Source: Calonectria ilicicola (taxonomy: Eukaryota > Ascomycota > Sordariomycetes > Hypocreales > Nectriaceae). Taken from it: a stretch of DNA of 64,000 bases. The stretch lies in the NCBI GenBank assembly GCA_020809705.1, contig CP085830.1, positions 3,782,001 through 3,846,000 on the forward strand. The letters run 5' to 3'. The number at the start of each line of letters is the position of its first letter. The first letter of the stretch is position 1. Both the position numbers and the translations under genes were made by a program. The notes below the pieces were generated by a model, which saw only the letters and a list, made by a program, of their open reading frames with translations, was not told the DNA's origin and made no database searches. Below are positions 30,513-42,560 of the stretch, piece after piece.

Positions 30513-33500
30513 GTTGTCGATGGCTAACCTTCCAGAGGTTTAGAAAAAGAATGAACGGTGGGATACTAAGGGCCCTGAAGTCTAAAGGAACGACAATGAG
30601 GAGGGTGAAAAAAGGGTATAAGAGCAACATCAAAGGCCCGCGCGGGCCGCGGAGGCCATTAATACCATCGACCGATCACTCGCCATCTCCTTCGGGCCCG
30701 GGGTTTTGGGATGGTCTTTTTGGCCCATGGTGGAGCATCATCACTCCCTGGACTTATGAGATGCGGGTACCGGAGTCTTGGTGACACTGCCCTGGACCTT
30801 GGCCAACCTTGCTTCAAAGGTGACAGTCTGCTGCCGCATGCGGATACGATTGATAAGATGAACTTATCATCGGACGAAATTCCACGTATCACGGAGCCTC
30901 AAGGCTGCATGCTGCCGATTTCCGGTAAGCGAATTGAGTAAAACAACGACTTCGCCGATGGACGATGCGATAGTTCATCTGTTAAACTCCTGACGATCGT
31001 CAGCGGCCGAGATTAACCTTGCGAATAATTTAAAACTTTATTGAAACCCGAGATTCCTTATTTCAGACGCTGGTTCCCTTATCGCCCTTCCTTCCGGGTG
31101 CCTCCCTAATGGCGACATTGTCCTTCTCGTTGGTGCAAGCATGTCCTTGCAGGATCGCGAAGGAACAGGTGATGCCCAACGGGAACGCCTCGACTTGATT
31201 AAGTGGCACAAAGTCAATCTTGGATGAGGTGATTCCTTCACCAATGTCGGGGCCTCTCGGGCCTCCACCCGGGACCAGAAGACGACTTATTATTCCCATC
31301 CAATGCGGCGGTGCCTTTACCCACGCCGCCCATCCCAAATGGCAGCATGGTGGAGTCGTTTCATTTTGTGCGGCGGCCGGCATCCCGCTTTTGGTGATGA
31401 AACTTGGCAGCCCAAAACCCTGACAGGATCCGTTCTTAAATCCAGCGAATGAAAGGACACAATCGCGACACATAAAAAGTCGCGCAGGGCAGTGATCAGC
31501 CTCCTGGCAATTAACGGACGAATATGTCATTGTTTACAAATGTGTCCCTTTGTTCTCCGTTTGTTGTTCCGTCCCCACAGAGGACACAAAAGAACTAGCT
31601 ACCGCGCGGGTGAACCCCCACGCTGTCACGAGAGAGCGAGAAAAAAGGTCCCGATCGCGGCGTCCTCAATGGGCCATTTTGCCTGGGACCCATGGCAGTT
31701 GGGGGACTTCTACTGCTTCTTTGGTTGGTCTACCCCTGACCCGAAGCCTTGGAACTGCCTTTTGAAATGCCTTGTTTCGGCTGATGAGCCGAACTCCCTT
31801 GCCCTCCTGTTCTCATATCCAACGAATGGACGACAATGTCGCTTGAAATTGCTCCGAGCAGCCAAAACAGGACCCTCGTTCCGTCTCGTCTCCAGCAGTT
31901 GCATTAAGGTTCGCGAAAAATTTGAGATTAACCTATCTTGGCACTGGTCGCAGAGTGACCCAAGCACTTGGCGTTCCCACTCTGATGCAATAGCAAACCG
32001 CGACATCTATGTCTCTCTTTTTGACAAATCAATTAGACTGGTGGAACTGGATCTCCCGTCTATCGTTGGTGCACTTTTGAGAAGCATATATATTAGGCAA
32101 GTATCATTCTTGTATGAGATATGTTATCTGTTCCATTCCATCCGAACCTCTTTGAAAAGGGCAGGACGAAGCATTTGCAAGCACGATATGACATGTGAAA
32201 TTGAAAGTGATGAAGTGTCCTTCTCCGCATCACTGCATTCCCCTCACCCCAATAATGCCAAGATAGAGGCGTCTTTTGCATCACATGATTTATAGAAGCT
32301 AGAATTATTGCCCAACCGTCTTGGGCGAGCCAAGTCTCTAGGGTAGTTAAGTGCCTTGGCAACACCAATCGGCTCATCCGGATTCAGCTGTCAAAGAGCT
32401 GCGTCATCACAAAAAAGAACTTTCCGAGGAATGTTTCAAGGAACCTTTCTTATCCAGTAAGATTCATCTAACGGCAGTTTGATAAAAAAAAAAAAGTATG
32501 TCTCGTAGATCATCGCCTTGGGGCTATGCACGCAAGGGTGCTGTGCCTCGCGTGCGGTGTTGTTCCTCCGCATCCATTCAAGTCCCCCTGCCTTCACGAA
32601 CCGTTGGAGAAAATTGGGTTGCACCGCATATTTAGGGCTGCCGGAATATTCTAGAGGCTCGGAGCTTTCCAGACGCCCAACTCTAGAAATAGAACCTGAT
32701 CTGCGGACTGGAGCTAGCCTTGTGAACCCACTGAGGCTCTTGTCTCGACATGAACTTTGATGCATGTTGGTTTACTAGTGGATAGCGGCTTATTTGAACA
32801 ACGTCAGCTTGTGCTGAAGCTAATGGCAACTGGATACTGATGTCTTGAGTACATAGCGACACACACATAACAGTCATAACAGGACGCCGTCTGGTTTTCG
32901 GTATGGCTGGTAAATGTATTACTGTGCAAGTCGATATGTATGAGCTTGGGTGGCGAAACAACATAAATTCGAAAAAGAAAAAAGAAAAGAAAAATAGAAA
33001 CAGAGAAGCGCAACTTATCTACATGGACCCTATGCTTTGTTTCAATTTGTGGATGGCATGGCGTCAGAGTTACAAAAAGGAACACACTCATCACTTGTGA
33101 GCAAATGGCTTCAATCTGATATTGTTGGCTGAACCTGAGTATCTTTGAAATGTAATTTTTACGCGATATGAATATCCATTTTTGTGTGGCAGTTGTAATC
33201 ACTTTATTAAATCCGACTACAGTTCTAGTCAGGATAGAATACTCAATAAATGGGCTCACTGTTGGATTGAGAAAAATCGAAAGATGCCCATCTGTACTAC
33301 GTAGCATATAGGCCCACCTTTCCCCGACATTCATCTAGATAGACGATAAGAATGCATCTGTAATTAATCTAGATGCGACCTGGGGCGATTCTGGGGATGG
33401 AAGCAAGTGTGGCGTGATCAGGTCGACCACAAGCTACAACGTGGGAGGGATCATGTCAAGAACCAAACAAAAGACGGGCGCCAAACGCCAGCGAAACTGA

Positions 33501-34841
33501 CCATGTGTAAATAAAAATCAAGAAGTTTTAATGAGTCTTCATTTGCAGTTTTTTATTCATTTCAAGCGGCCTCTTAAATGGGTGGATGGCGCGCTCGGTT
33601 AAGAATCCTTTACTCTGGTTCCCTCGGCTTTGGTTTGGTTGGTCGTATGATAGCACCCTGAGTTTTCGGATGAAAGGAGGGATGAGACGTATCAGTCGAC
33701 AAGCTGCACAGAAAACACTCCACGAGTGACCGGTTTTTCACTCGAACCGAGGTGGAAGAATGATTTTATTCTCCTTTTTTCACTGCGTGAGCCGAGCTGA
33801 ATGCGCGAGTTTGTAAAAATCGAATCACAACGTCTCCCGACTTCCGAGGTGCAGAATTATTCGGGTAATGTCCGCATTGCATGAGATGATATGGTACTAA
33901 ACATAGGCCGATGATGAGGGGATTAAGAGGGTAGATATGCAAGTTGGCATTGGCATTGGCATATAAAACATTTGGTCCTTGGAGAGGCGGAAAAGTTTCC
34001 GTCGGGCTGGACAGGGTTGTTGGTGTTGTGGTGGTGGTGGCAATCAGCGGTAGTTACCCCAAGAGACTATTGAGACAGACTTTCTGATGGAGCTGTTGCG
34101 ACAAGTCGGCGAAAGTGTGCAAATTGGGGTTAGTGGTGTCTCGGTCTCGGGTTTTTGGGAGATGATAAGGCTCTTCAATGTCTCTCAAGGAACGAAATTT
34201 TTTTTTTCCTGGTCCGTTTTTGGGCCTCGCCTCCAAGATTTTGTTGGCCTCGTGGATCATTTTCGATGCTAGGGTCTCTGGTGGTGATGTTACATGGTGC
34301 CGTGGGCCTCGTTGCAGCAGGGCGATTTTTGAATTTTCTGGGTGCATGGGCAGGGCCGCGTGTCGGGGGCTAGACAGGGTTGCGGTGCGTAAAAATCAGA
34401 CATTTTGGAGGGCAGGCCGGGCCGGTTTTCTCAGTTGCTCGCGAAAACACACGCGGCTCGACCAGAGCGAGGCCCCATATTCTACCCCGGATTGGCGGAG
34501 GGTCGATACCAATTGGGACAAATTGGGAACAACTGGAGGGGAGGGCTCCAGAAACAGTATATCAACCCGCACGGGGCCCCAGCTTTGTCATCTCATCTGG
34601 GACCCGTTAATGGATCTCGCCTGCACTGTCATACGAGGACGAGCCTCTCGGGGCCTAGACAAAGGCAATCAAAGGCACGTGCCGTAATAGCCGCCGTGGG
34701 GCCTGTTGTACGAGTATCGACGCCTTGGCACTTGGCAACGTAGTTGAAGGGCAGGCAGGCAGGCAGACAGAGAGATAGATAGACAATATGCTCAACAGAG
34801 GTATGCGAATAATGTTGGGTTTACTCCGACTTGTGTCCGTA

Positions 34842-34860
34842 TGTGTGTGTGTGTGTGTGT
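34842..34860. repeat. (TG)n microsatellite
   Basis: Nine and a half TG units in a row, closely preceded by GGCA and GATA runs (34751-34784). Confidence 0.9.
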
Positions 34861-35839
34861 CGACCCATGATCCAAGGCTATTGGCCCGCGGTGGCGTATG
34901 CAAGCCTCCTCCGTAAGCCACCCGGTCATTCTTCGTGAGCCGCGTGGGATCAACGGCGATCTAGCAACAACGCTGACCAACAACACAACAAAAAAACCAG
35001 GCTGGCTGGCTGATTAATTAGTTTATGCGCGTACTCGGCGTTTCCCTCAGCCTCTGATGCTGCCCTTCTCCTACTCCCATTCAACGCGATGCAAGCGAGG
35101 CGGGCGTGACCCCAGGCAGCCACGCTTCGGGCAGCTCTCGGTCACACTCCAGCCCAGACACAACAAGTGCCGAAGCCGATCCCTTGCTAGCCTCCTCCCG
35201 CAGCCACTACGAGTCCTCGTTCGTAATCCACGCGTGATGAAACATCAGAATCCATGCATACGTATTGGTGGGTGTCGGCCACGACGTTCTAGAGCCACAA
35301 GTCAAGTCAGCCCCGGTTTTCCGTGGTAAGCTTAACATTGACTCTAACAGGAAGGTTAATGAGCCTATTTTCGCCCTCTGGGATCGGCACCGCGAGCCAG
35401 CCACCAGCTCGCTCGCCTGTAGCAGCTCCTTTCCCCTTTGGTGCTTTCCGCCTGCATGGTGCAACCTCATGATGTAAGGAAATGACTCTCCTCTGTGCTG
35501 CGAGACCTGCGAGAGCCTTGCCGAGTTGCCGTGTTGGCTCCCACCAGACCGGGCTCCCCGCACCCTCCATCTCCCCCAGCTACACGTCGCGTAAACTACC
35601 CAACCGTTTGACGATGTGAGGGACACGGACGTGATGAACCCGGGGTAGTACGTAAAACCCCAGCCCGCTTTATCCCTCGCGGTACGAAGTCCAATTCGTC
35701 CCCATCATCTCGTCCTGCAGGCTTGGGTGCCATCACAAACCGTGATTCCCCGCATGCTCATTCCATCCTATGTCGGACGCCGCCCGACAGAGTGTCCGTC
35801 CCATAGGGCGTCCCGAACGGCGACCTGAGATGAGATGAT

Positions 35840-35857
35840 CCCTCCCTCCCTCCCTCC
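35840..35857. repeat. (CTCC)n microsatellite
   Basis: Four CCTC/CTCC units in the upstream region of the carboxylate transporter, about 450 bases before its ATG. Pyrimidine-rich tracts are common in fungal promoters. Confidence 0.8.
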
Positions 35858-36304
35858 GGTTGCGGGGAAAACATCGACGCACACACACACCGCACTGAGC
35901 ACCCCTCACCCTCTGCGACATCCTAGTTTCCCCAACTTACATTGAGCTAGGCCCTACAGGGCCTTTCCCCACGACGACTGTCGCGGACGTGGTGCCAGGG
36001 TTCTGGGGATCCTTGATAACGGAGAGGGACCTTTTGGGGTTGTACTTTTTTTTCTTTGGGGTTGCTGGGTCCTGGACAAAGCCAATGGATACATAAAGCA
36101 CCGCGTGGCTCTCCAAAAAGAAAAGAGGGAAGACTAGGAATTCGTGGACTCCCCCCCTCAGCACCTCTGCAGGACTCTCCAAGTCTTTGCCGCCCCCAAT
36201 CTCCTCCTTCCTCAGACTCCAATAACCCCCTCGAGAAAAACCTTTAGCTTGGAAACAAGCTCTGGTTCCTGCTCGGACCTTCTCTTGTCCTTCATCCCAT
36301 CACC

Positions 36305-37974
36305 ATGAGCACAAGTGAAACACGGCACGGCGAGCCTGCCGACCCGCTCGCCAAGGGCATCATTCCCACTGCTAAGCAGGCCTGGAAGGACCTGTTCATC
36401 TGGAAGCAGCGTGTTGTTGTCGTAAACGAGAACGGGGAGACGGCTACAGAATGGCACGACCCTGACCCAATCAAGAACCCCATCAGCTTGATGGCTCAGC
36501 TCTCTGCCAAGGACTGGGTCTTCTTCATTGTCGGCTTCTGCGCCTGGACCGCTGATGCCTTTGATTTCCACGCTCTGTCTATCCAGACTGTCAAGCTGGC
36601 AAAGTACTATGACACCTCAAAGACTGCCATCACTACTGCCATTACCCTTACTCTCCTCCTGCGATCTGTTGGTGCTGCCGTCTTCGGTCTTGCTGGTGAC
36701 AAATGGGGACGCAAGTGGCCCATGGTCTTCAACATGATTATTCTTGGTGTTTTGCAGATTGCCACCATCTACAGCACAACCTTCAAGCAGTTCCTCGCTG
36801 TGCGCAGTCTCTTTGGTCTCTTCATGGGTGGTGTCTACGGAAACGCTATTGCCATGGCGTTGGAGCAATGCCCGTAAGTTCAATTCTCTCCAAATCGCCA
36901 AGAGTTGGAGTCGATGTGGCTTTTTTTTAAATCCCGAAGCTAACTTTGCCCAGATCTAACGCCCGAGGGCTGATGTCCGGTATTTTGCAGCAGGGGTACT
37001 CGCTTGGCTATGTCTTGGCTGCGTGCGCCAACCTTGGCGTGGGCGGTGCAACCAATACCTGGAAGACTGTGTTTTGGATCGCTGGTACGTTACATCCCGC
37101 CGTAAAAAAAATTAATCTGGCCAAGACAAACTAACATTTTCGCCTAGCCGGTATCTCCATCGCCGTCGGCATCATCCGTATTTTCTTCCCCGAGTCTAAG
37201 CAGTTCCTCGAGGCCCGCGCCAAGGGCAAGCAGTCCACCACTCCCGGTGCTTTCTGGGAGGACTGCAAGAAGATGCTTGCGCAGGAGTGGAAGATGTGCG
37301 TCTACTGTGTCATTCTGATGACTTGGTTCAACTACTACTCCCACACCTCGCAAGACTCATACACCACCTTCATGCTGGAGCAGAAGGAGCTGAACAACGC
37401 CGGTGCTTCCCGAGCCTCCATTATGATGAAGGTCGGTGCTTGCGTTGGAGGCACTATTATCGGTTATGTCAGTCAGTTTATTGGTCGTCGACGAGCCATC
37501 ATCATGTCTGCTACCATGTCTGCCATCCTTATCCCTGCTTGGATTCTTCCCGAGGGTGAGCGCAGCCTCAGTGCCTCTGGTTTCTTCATGCAGTTCTTCG
37601 TCCAGGGTGCCTGGGGTGTCATCCCCATTCACCTGAACGAGCTTTCTCCCCCTGCCTTCCGATCTTCTTTCCCTGGTGTGACATACCAGCTCGGAAACAT
37701 GATCTCATCCCCCTCTGCCCAGATCGTCAACGCTATTTCCGAGAAGACATTTGTCACCCTCAAGAACGGCGACAAGGTCGAGGCCTATGGTCCCGTCATG
37801 GGTGTGGCCACCGCCATTATTGCCATGGGAATTGTTTTCACCACCATGTTCGGTCCCGAGAAGCGCGGCCGAAGCTTTGAGCACGCCGTTGCTGGTGTGC
37901 ACGATGACGCTCCTCGACCCAAGGATATTGAGACTGGAAGTCTCGACAAGGTTGAGCTGGAAGAGCGTAAATAA
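36305..37974 (+). CDS. Jen1-type carboxylate/H+ symporter (MFS)
   Basis: 508-aa plasma-membrane transporter for lactate, pyruvate or dicarboxylates. Exons 36305-36873, 36954-37084, 37148-37974. The Jen signature N-x-x-S/T-H-x-S/T-Q-D-x-x-x-T is complete at 295-307 (NYYSHTSQDSYTT), in membrane segment 7. Other landmarks: a soluble N-terminus, DWVFFIVGFCAWTADAFDFHALS (first helix), the MFS A motif GLAGDKWGRKWP, and the GRRRAIIM block after helix 8. About 11-12 membrane segments can be traced and the C-terminus is hydrophilic. Jen genes are glucose-repressed and induced by carboxylates in known fungi; the long upstream region fits complex control. Mono- versus dicarboxylate preference is not visible. 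Confidence 0.92.
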
Positions 37975-39681
37975 GCAACTAGAATGTTGTTTTGGTAGAA
38001 CCTATGGCTAAATACCCAAAGATTGTTAATCAATATACCCAATATGTAGCTATATTTCTAATAAAGAGCTCTTCCACATAAACGACTCACTCATTTGTGA
38101 TTCAATCTCTAATATACGTCAAGTTACGTTTGAGTAGAATTTAGGCGAACTAGAAAACGGACACGCTAATGAGAGATATGTCAAACAATAGAGGAGTTGT
38201 ATTTGCGACAATGTTGAACAACTAACGATGACGACAACCTGATTGATATTTTATGCATCAATCAAATTGCTCCACTCCTCAATTTAAAATCTCTCCCATT
38301 CATTTTATAATCTATTCGAAAACTTTGAGTAGAGATTACCACACTCAGAATCTCCGACGTTGGTGTTGAGAGTCTGAAACCAACCGCCCATAAGGCCCCA
38401 AATTTTGGTAAAAAAAAAAAGGTCCTTGAATTGATATCTGTAATTTTTAAGGAGACTAAGCTGTTGGATAGTGCTCTCGTTTGGCGCTCCATATTAACTT
38501 GATTTCCTTCCACCGCAACACACCAATCACAAGAAGATCCAAGTGGGTGATGAGGAGTGTGTGACCTATGGCGCTTTTCGAGTAAATCTAGCCATTTTAG
38601 AAGAATCCTCAAATTAATGAGATTCAACTTCAGATGCGCTTCGGGAAATATTTTTCTAAGAGGAACTACCCTCTTTTAGATTGGAAACATTTATCATGGG
38701 GGATTTATTTTGCTCGGATCTGCGTGAAAAAACGGACCAAGGTTCATCATGCTGACTCTGCGCTAGCCAATGAGTTAAGGGGTTAGCTGGATCCGAGTCT
38801 GAGAATGTTAGCAAATTTGGACTTTTATCATTGATAAATCACAGGAATAAGTAACGAGAGAACATGGCATACGGTGAAGGGAATCGCCTGACACCTGTTT
38901 ATCACTTTCAGGAAACGTGGAAGATTTCTGCGTGTGGTTGATAGAGTCAGAGTTCATAATGACTAAAGTGTAATTGACGTGAACAATTCGAATACTGGGT
39001 GACAAAAACCGAGATACAACATTAATTGAATTGGAAAGATAATGAGGAAGGGGAAATTTTGTATGTAGCTGTTGCGAAAGCTCCAACGTCGAATTGCTAT
39101 GAAATCCGAGACTTAAATACTTGAACTATTGTGGTTTATTTAGTTGTCCCTATTTAGGCCAAGAATTGTTTATGTCTCATAAAAAACCCGGCACTACATG
39201 ACATGATCTCTACCTCAGCTGCGATATCTGAGGGCCATTTTCCGTACTGGACAGCTATTACGTTGAATTCACTAAAAGCCGACATGCGGATATTAGGCAA
39301 CATTGATAATGTAATACATGCATGTGGTATGTGTTCCCGAAATCTCCAAAAATCAGGGCCATTTTTCTCATCCAATGCTTTTCAATAATGCTTAGACCGG
39401 TGCCAGGATGATGACGCAGAACCTGGCGTATGGATGAAATGGCCCTGAGTCTTGGTGGTATCCAAGCCCCACATGAAGTGACGAGCGAATCAGAAAAATG
39501 GCCCGAATGCTGACGAACCTGACCTGCCAGGTGCAGATAAAGGACCAAAAGTGCAACCAAGAAGTGCCCCCAATGGCTAGGTAACGTGTGTAGAATCGGG
39601 AGCTGTGGTTGAAAGAGTTTATCACATACCTCAGGCATCAAGGTCTCATTCGCTTTAAAAAAAGCCTCGATTGACTTCTCG
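37975..39681. other. AT-rich intergenic region left of the retroelement
   Basis: 1.7 kb with only short frames that match nothing I know. The last part (39,150-39,640) has a few minus-strand frames with protein-like runs in different frames, possibly a decayed gene, but I cannot name it. It may also hold the lost 5' part of the zinc-finger gene at 55.3 kb. Confidence 0.4.
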
Positions 39682-39686
39682 GCCGC
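39682..39686. repeat. Target-site duplication, left (GCCGC)
   Basis: Identical to 55242-55246 on the other side of the outer retroelement. Five-base duplications are typical of LTR-element integrase. Confidence 0.85.
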
Positions 39687-39849
39687 TGATACGGAAATGG
39701 TGTCAACACATATGGAACCCTGTAAGTGTGTGCCTTAGGCACCCTTGGAAGGCATATATAAGCCTGTTACTAGGGTAGATAGAGAAGAAGATATTAATCT
39801 TCCTACTACATATCATTAAGACCCCTACTATTCTAATCCTATTATATTA
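39687..39849 (+). repeat. 5' LTR of the outer element
   Basis: 163 bp. It starts TGATACGG and its end CCGTATCA is mutated to TTATATTA. Every mismatch I see against the right LTR is a transition. Confidence 0.88.
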
Positions 39850-41669
39850 TATGGTAGTAATTGCTTCTTTTTAAGATTAGTATTATAATATTATTCTAGG
39901 TAATTGTATTGAATAATCTTGAATTATATTTTAGTATGATATATTATTAGGTTATTTATTAATTAACTAGTAAAAAAAACATTTATAATAATTCTTATAA
40001 ACCTATTTTTAGAATCTCTCTCTAGAATTCTCCTTTATATAAAGAATACCTTATCCAGCTACCTATATAGTCTAGAAAAAATATTAATTATTAAAGATTA
40101 TAAAATAATCTTAAATTATCTTATAAAACTATAAAAAGGATTTCTTTATTATAAAAGTAAGGCTTAAAATTACCAATATTACCTCTATTATAATAGATTA
40201 CTTAACTTTTATAATAATTATAATAATTTAGCTATAAATCTATATTCCTACCAATCAATACTACCTTATACTTTATAACTATTACTTTAGCTTATCTAAG
40301 ACAAATACCTTCTTATACTACCACTCCTTTATTATTAAATAAACTTATAATAATATAGTAAAACCTACTACCTTAACCTTAGCCTTAGTAGAGCCTATAT
40401 CTTCTTAAAAAAAAAAAGATCTCTCCCTAGTAAATCCAATCTTTAGAAAAAATAAAGATAAAGAGGTAGGATCTATAGAGAATAATACCTCCTAGCCCTA
40501 GCTAGAGCCCTAAAGAGCTAAGATTATTAACTAAAAGGTATTTATTATAAAATCTAATAAATAATATAAAGATTAATTCTTAGATAAGGAGAAGGTAAGA
40601 AGAGTTATAGGATAAGGAGTCTATTATAATAAACTAATACTTAAGAAATAATTAATAAAAACTTTTAATAAATTCACCCTTTAGAATACCATCTTTACCT
40701 AATAAATAAAAGATTATATAAATAGTATTATTAAATAGGGCTATTAGAATGTTATTATTTTAGCTAATATACCTTAAGCTAAGATTTAGCACCTAGATGC
40801 TTTAGTAGTTTGGAGATAAGAAGTTATTAAATATATTACATTCCTAAACTTCTCTAGATTTCTTATAATCTCTTTTAATAAAATACTATAGCCTAATAAT
40901 ATATTTATAAATACTACTACACCTAATTTACTTATTCTAAAAAACCTAATCTTTATAAATAAATAAGAACCTAAGTAATAAAGCAATCCCTCTAACCTAA
41001 AGGAGGCCAATTACTCTACCTAATTAATCTAATCAACTTAAAAAGAAAGCTTAGTACACTTCAGCCCAAATACCTCTAATAGCAAAAGATCGTAAACCCT
41101 AGCCCACTTAGGCAAGTATTACCACAAATTAGTATAACTACAAGCTAAGTATAATAATAATAACTATTCAAGCAATTTATCACCCTCTTCTAATTTATTA
41201 GACTTTTTAAATATAAGCTTTAGTTTATTATAGTATATTCAATCTTATATATTACTTTTAGTAAGTAATTAAGTAAATAGAAGATAAGTTAAGCATAATG
41301 CTATTAGAACCTTTAACCTAGATTTTAAGAACCTTAGAAAGTAAGGACTTATTATTATATAAGGTAAATAACTTTATACTAATATTAGCTTCTTCTATAT
41401 ACACCTTAAAACCTTTAAATAGTTTAATAAAGATTCTCTTTAAAAGCACTATTTTATAATACTCTAGGGTATAGTCTATAGATAGTTAATAAAGGAGCTT
41501 AATAATAAAAAGTAAGTTAAGATTATAAAAGGCTTTATTTCTTACTTCTATTAAGATCTTATAAAATAATTTAAGCCCTAGAAGTCAGATTTATTAGAAG
41601 AATATATAACTGAGAAATATACACTTAACTCTACCTAATAAAATATATCTCTTCCTCTTTAAGTATAAT
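39850..41669 (+). pseudogene. Outer element: leader and gag-like region, degenerate
   Basis: Reverse-complement counterpart of about 47.5-49.3 kb in the nested copy, which fixes its identity as the 5' internal part. AT-rich with many stops, and no domain can be named safely. It ends at the nested insertion point. Confidence 0.65.
41665..41669. repeat. Target-site duplication of the nested element, left (ATAAT)
   Basis: Identical to 49473-49477; it flanks the nested element exactly. Confidence 0.85.
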
Positions 41670-41832
41670 TGATATGGTAGGATTAGAATAGTAGGGGTCT
41701 TAATGATATATAGTAGGAAGATTAATGTCTTCTTCTCTATCTACCTTAGTAATAGGCTTATATATGCTTTCTAAGGATACCTAAGGTATATACTTATAAA
41801 GTTCTATATGTATTAATACTATTTCCATATTA
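41670..41832 (-). repeat. 3' LTR of the nested element
   Basis: Reverse complement of the 163-bp LTR; termini appear on the plus strand as TGATATGG and CCATATTA, i.e. transition variants of the family termini. Confidence 0.88.
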
Positions 41833-41941
41833 TATCCCAGCATATTTAAGAAATTATTTACTATCCTTAATAACTAGAATGTTATATATACCTTCTTATT
41901 CTAAACCTTTATATTTTATATAATCTTTTCCTCTAATTTAC

Positions 41942-42560
41942 CTAGATAGTAACCTTGTTCTTAGGGGATCGCCCTCTAGGTCTCTTCGCAGGAAGATCTA
42001 GGCTAGATTTTAAATTGATAATTGGCGGGGGAGTCTTGCATGGTTGCCCTGGTCACCGCTTGGGAGGATCTAGGCCTATGCTGTTCTCCTGCTGGTCCGG
42101 CTTAGGATATTTACAAGGTCTTCTAGGTTGTCGCTTCGATGGTAAGATAGTTCTATCTCCTTCCTTAGTTATTGGCAAGGAGATCTTGCGGGGTTGGCCT
42201 GGTTTCCTCTTGCCTGGTGATTCTTCTGGGCTAGAAGTGGCGACAGGGGCTTTGGCCTATTTCCTATTGTGACCTTGAAGTTGTTGGGCTAGCTGAAGGA
42301 TACTGCCTTTGGGAGCTTGCTGATATTGAAATTCCGCAATTAGGTCCGGATTGATATCCTCTGCCCGGACCCATGTGGCCTAGTGGCGCCTGTAACCTTT
42401 CTAATTCACCCAATATCCTTCTATAACTACCAGGTTATGCCTATTAGTGTGCCGGTTTTCCTAGCTAAGGATCTTATTTACCTTGTACTGGTTAGCTTTA
42501 TTGTTTTCAAGAATTGGTCTAGGTTCCTCTGGCTAGAAGTCATTGGCATGGGCTGGTATA
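41942..42560 (-). other. GC-richer island that escaped RIP, nested copy
   Basis: About 600 bases of near-normal composition inside 15 kb of AT-rich sequence. It codes on the minus strand for the chromodomain and the basic tail of the element. The corresponding 3' end of the outer copy (about 54,690-54,969) is also spared. Confidence 0.75.

Larger units (their letters stand above)
30513..36304. other. Long gene-poor region upstream of the carboxylate transporter
   Basis: 5.8 kb with no recognisable gene. The left end is the promoter of the FMN enzyme. 31.0-33.5 kb holds long but unconvincing overlapping frames on both strands. 34.0-36.3 kb is GC-richer and carries simple repeats ((TG)n at 34842-34860, GGCA and GATA runs at 34751-34784, CTCC units at 35840-35857). 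The right end is a pyrimidine-rich leader before the Jen-type gene. A long non-coding transcript or a large regulated promoter is possible. Confidence 0.45.

Noticed and set aside
31492..32295. 267-codon open frame on the plus strand
   Set aside because: Starts with GTG, overlaps long frames on other frames and strands, has no family features and no splice or promoter support. Most likely chance.
32804..33334. 176-codon minus-strand frame
   Set aside because: Biased, Phe/Ile-rich sequence with no domain and AT-rich DNA; not a credible gene.
34178..34687. 169-codon plus-strand frame in the gene-poor region
   Set aside because: GC-driven open frame overlapping two others; no domain.
39154..39641. 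Protein-like runs on the minus strand just left of the retroelement
   Set aside because: Spread over different frames, with no family recognised; at most a decayed gene, so not annotated as one.
41955..42272. 105-codon plus-strand frame (and its twin at 54693-54962, minus)
   Set aside because: Antisense shadows of the spared, GC-richer tail of the retroelement polyprotein. Their similarity to each other reflects the two element copies.
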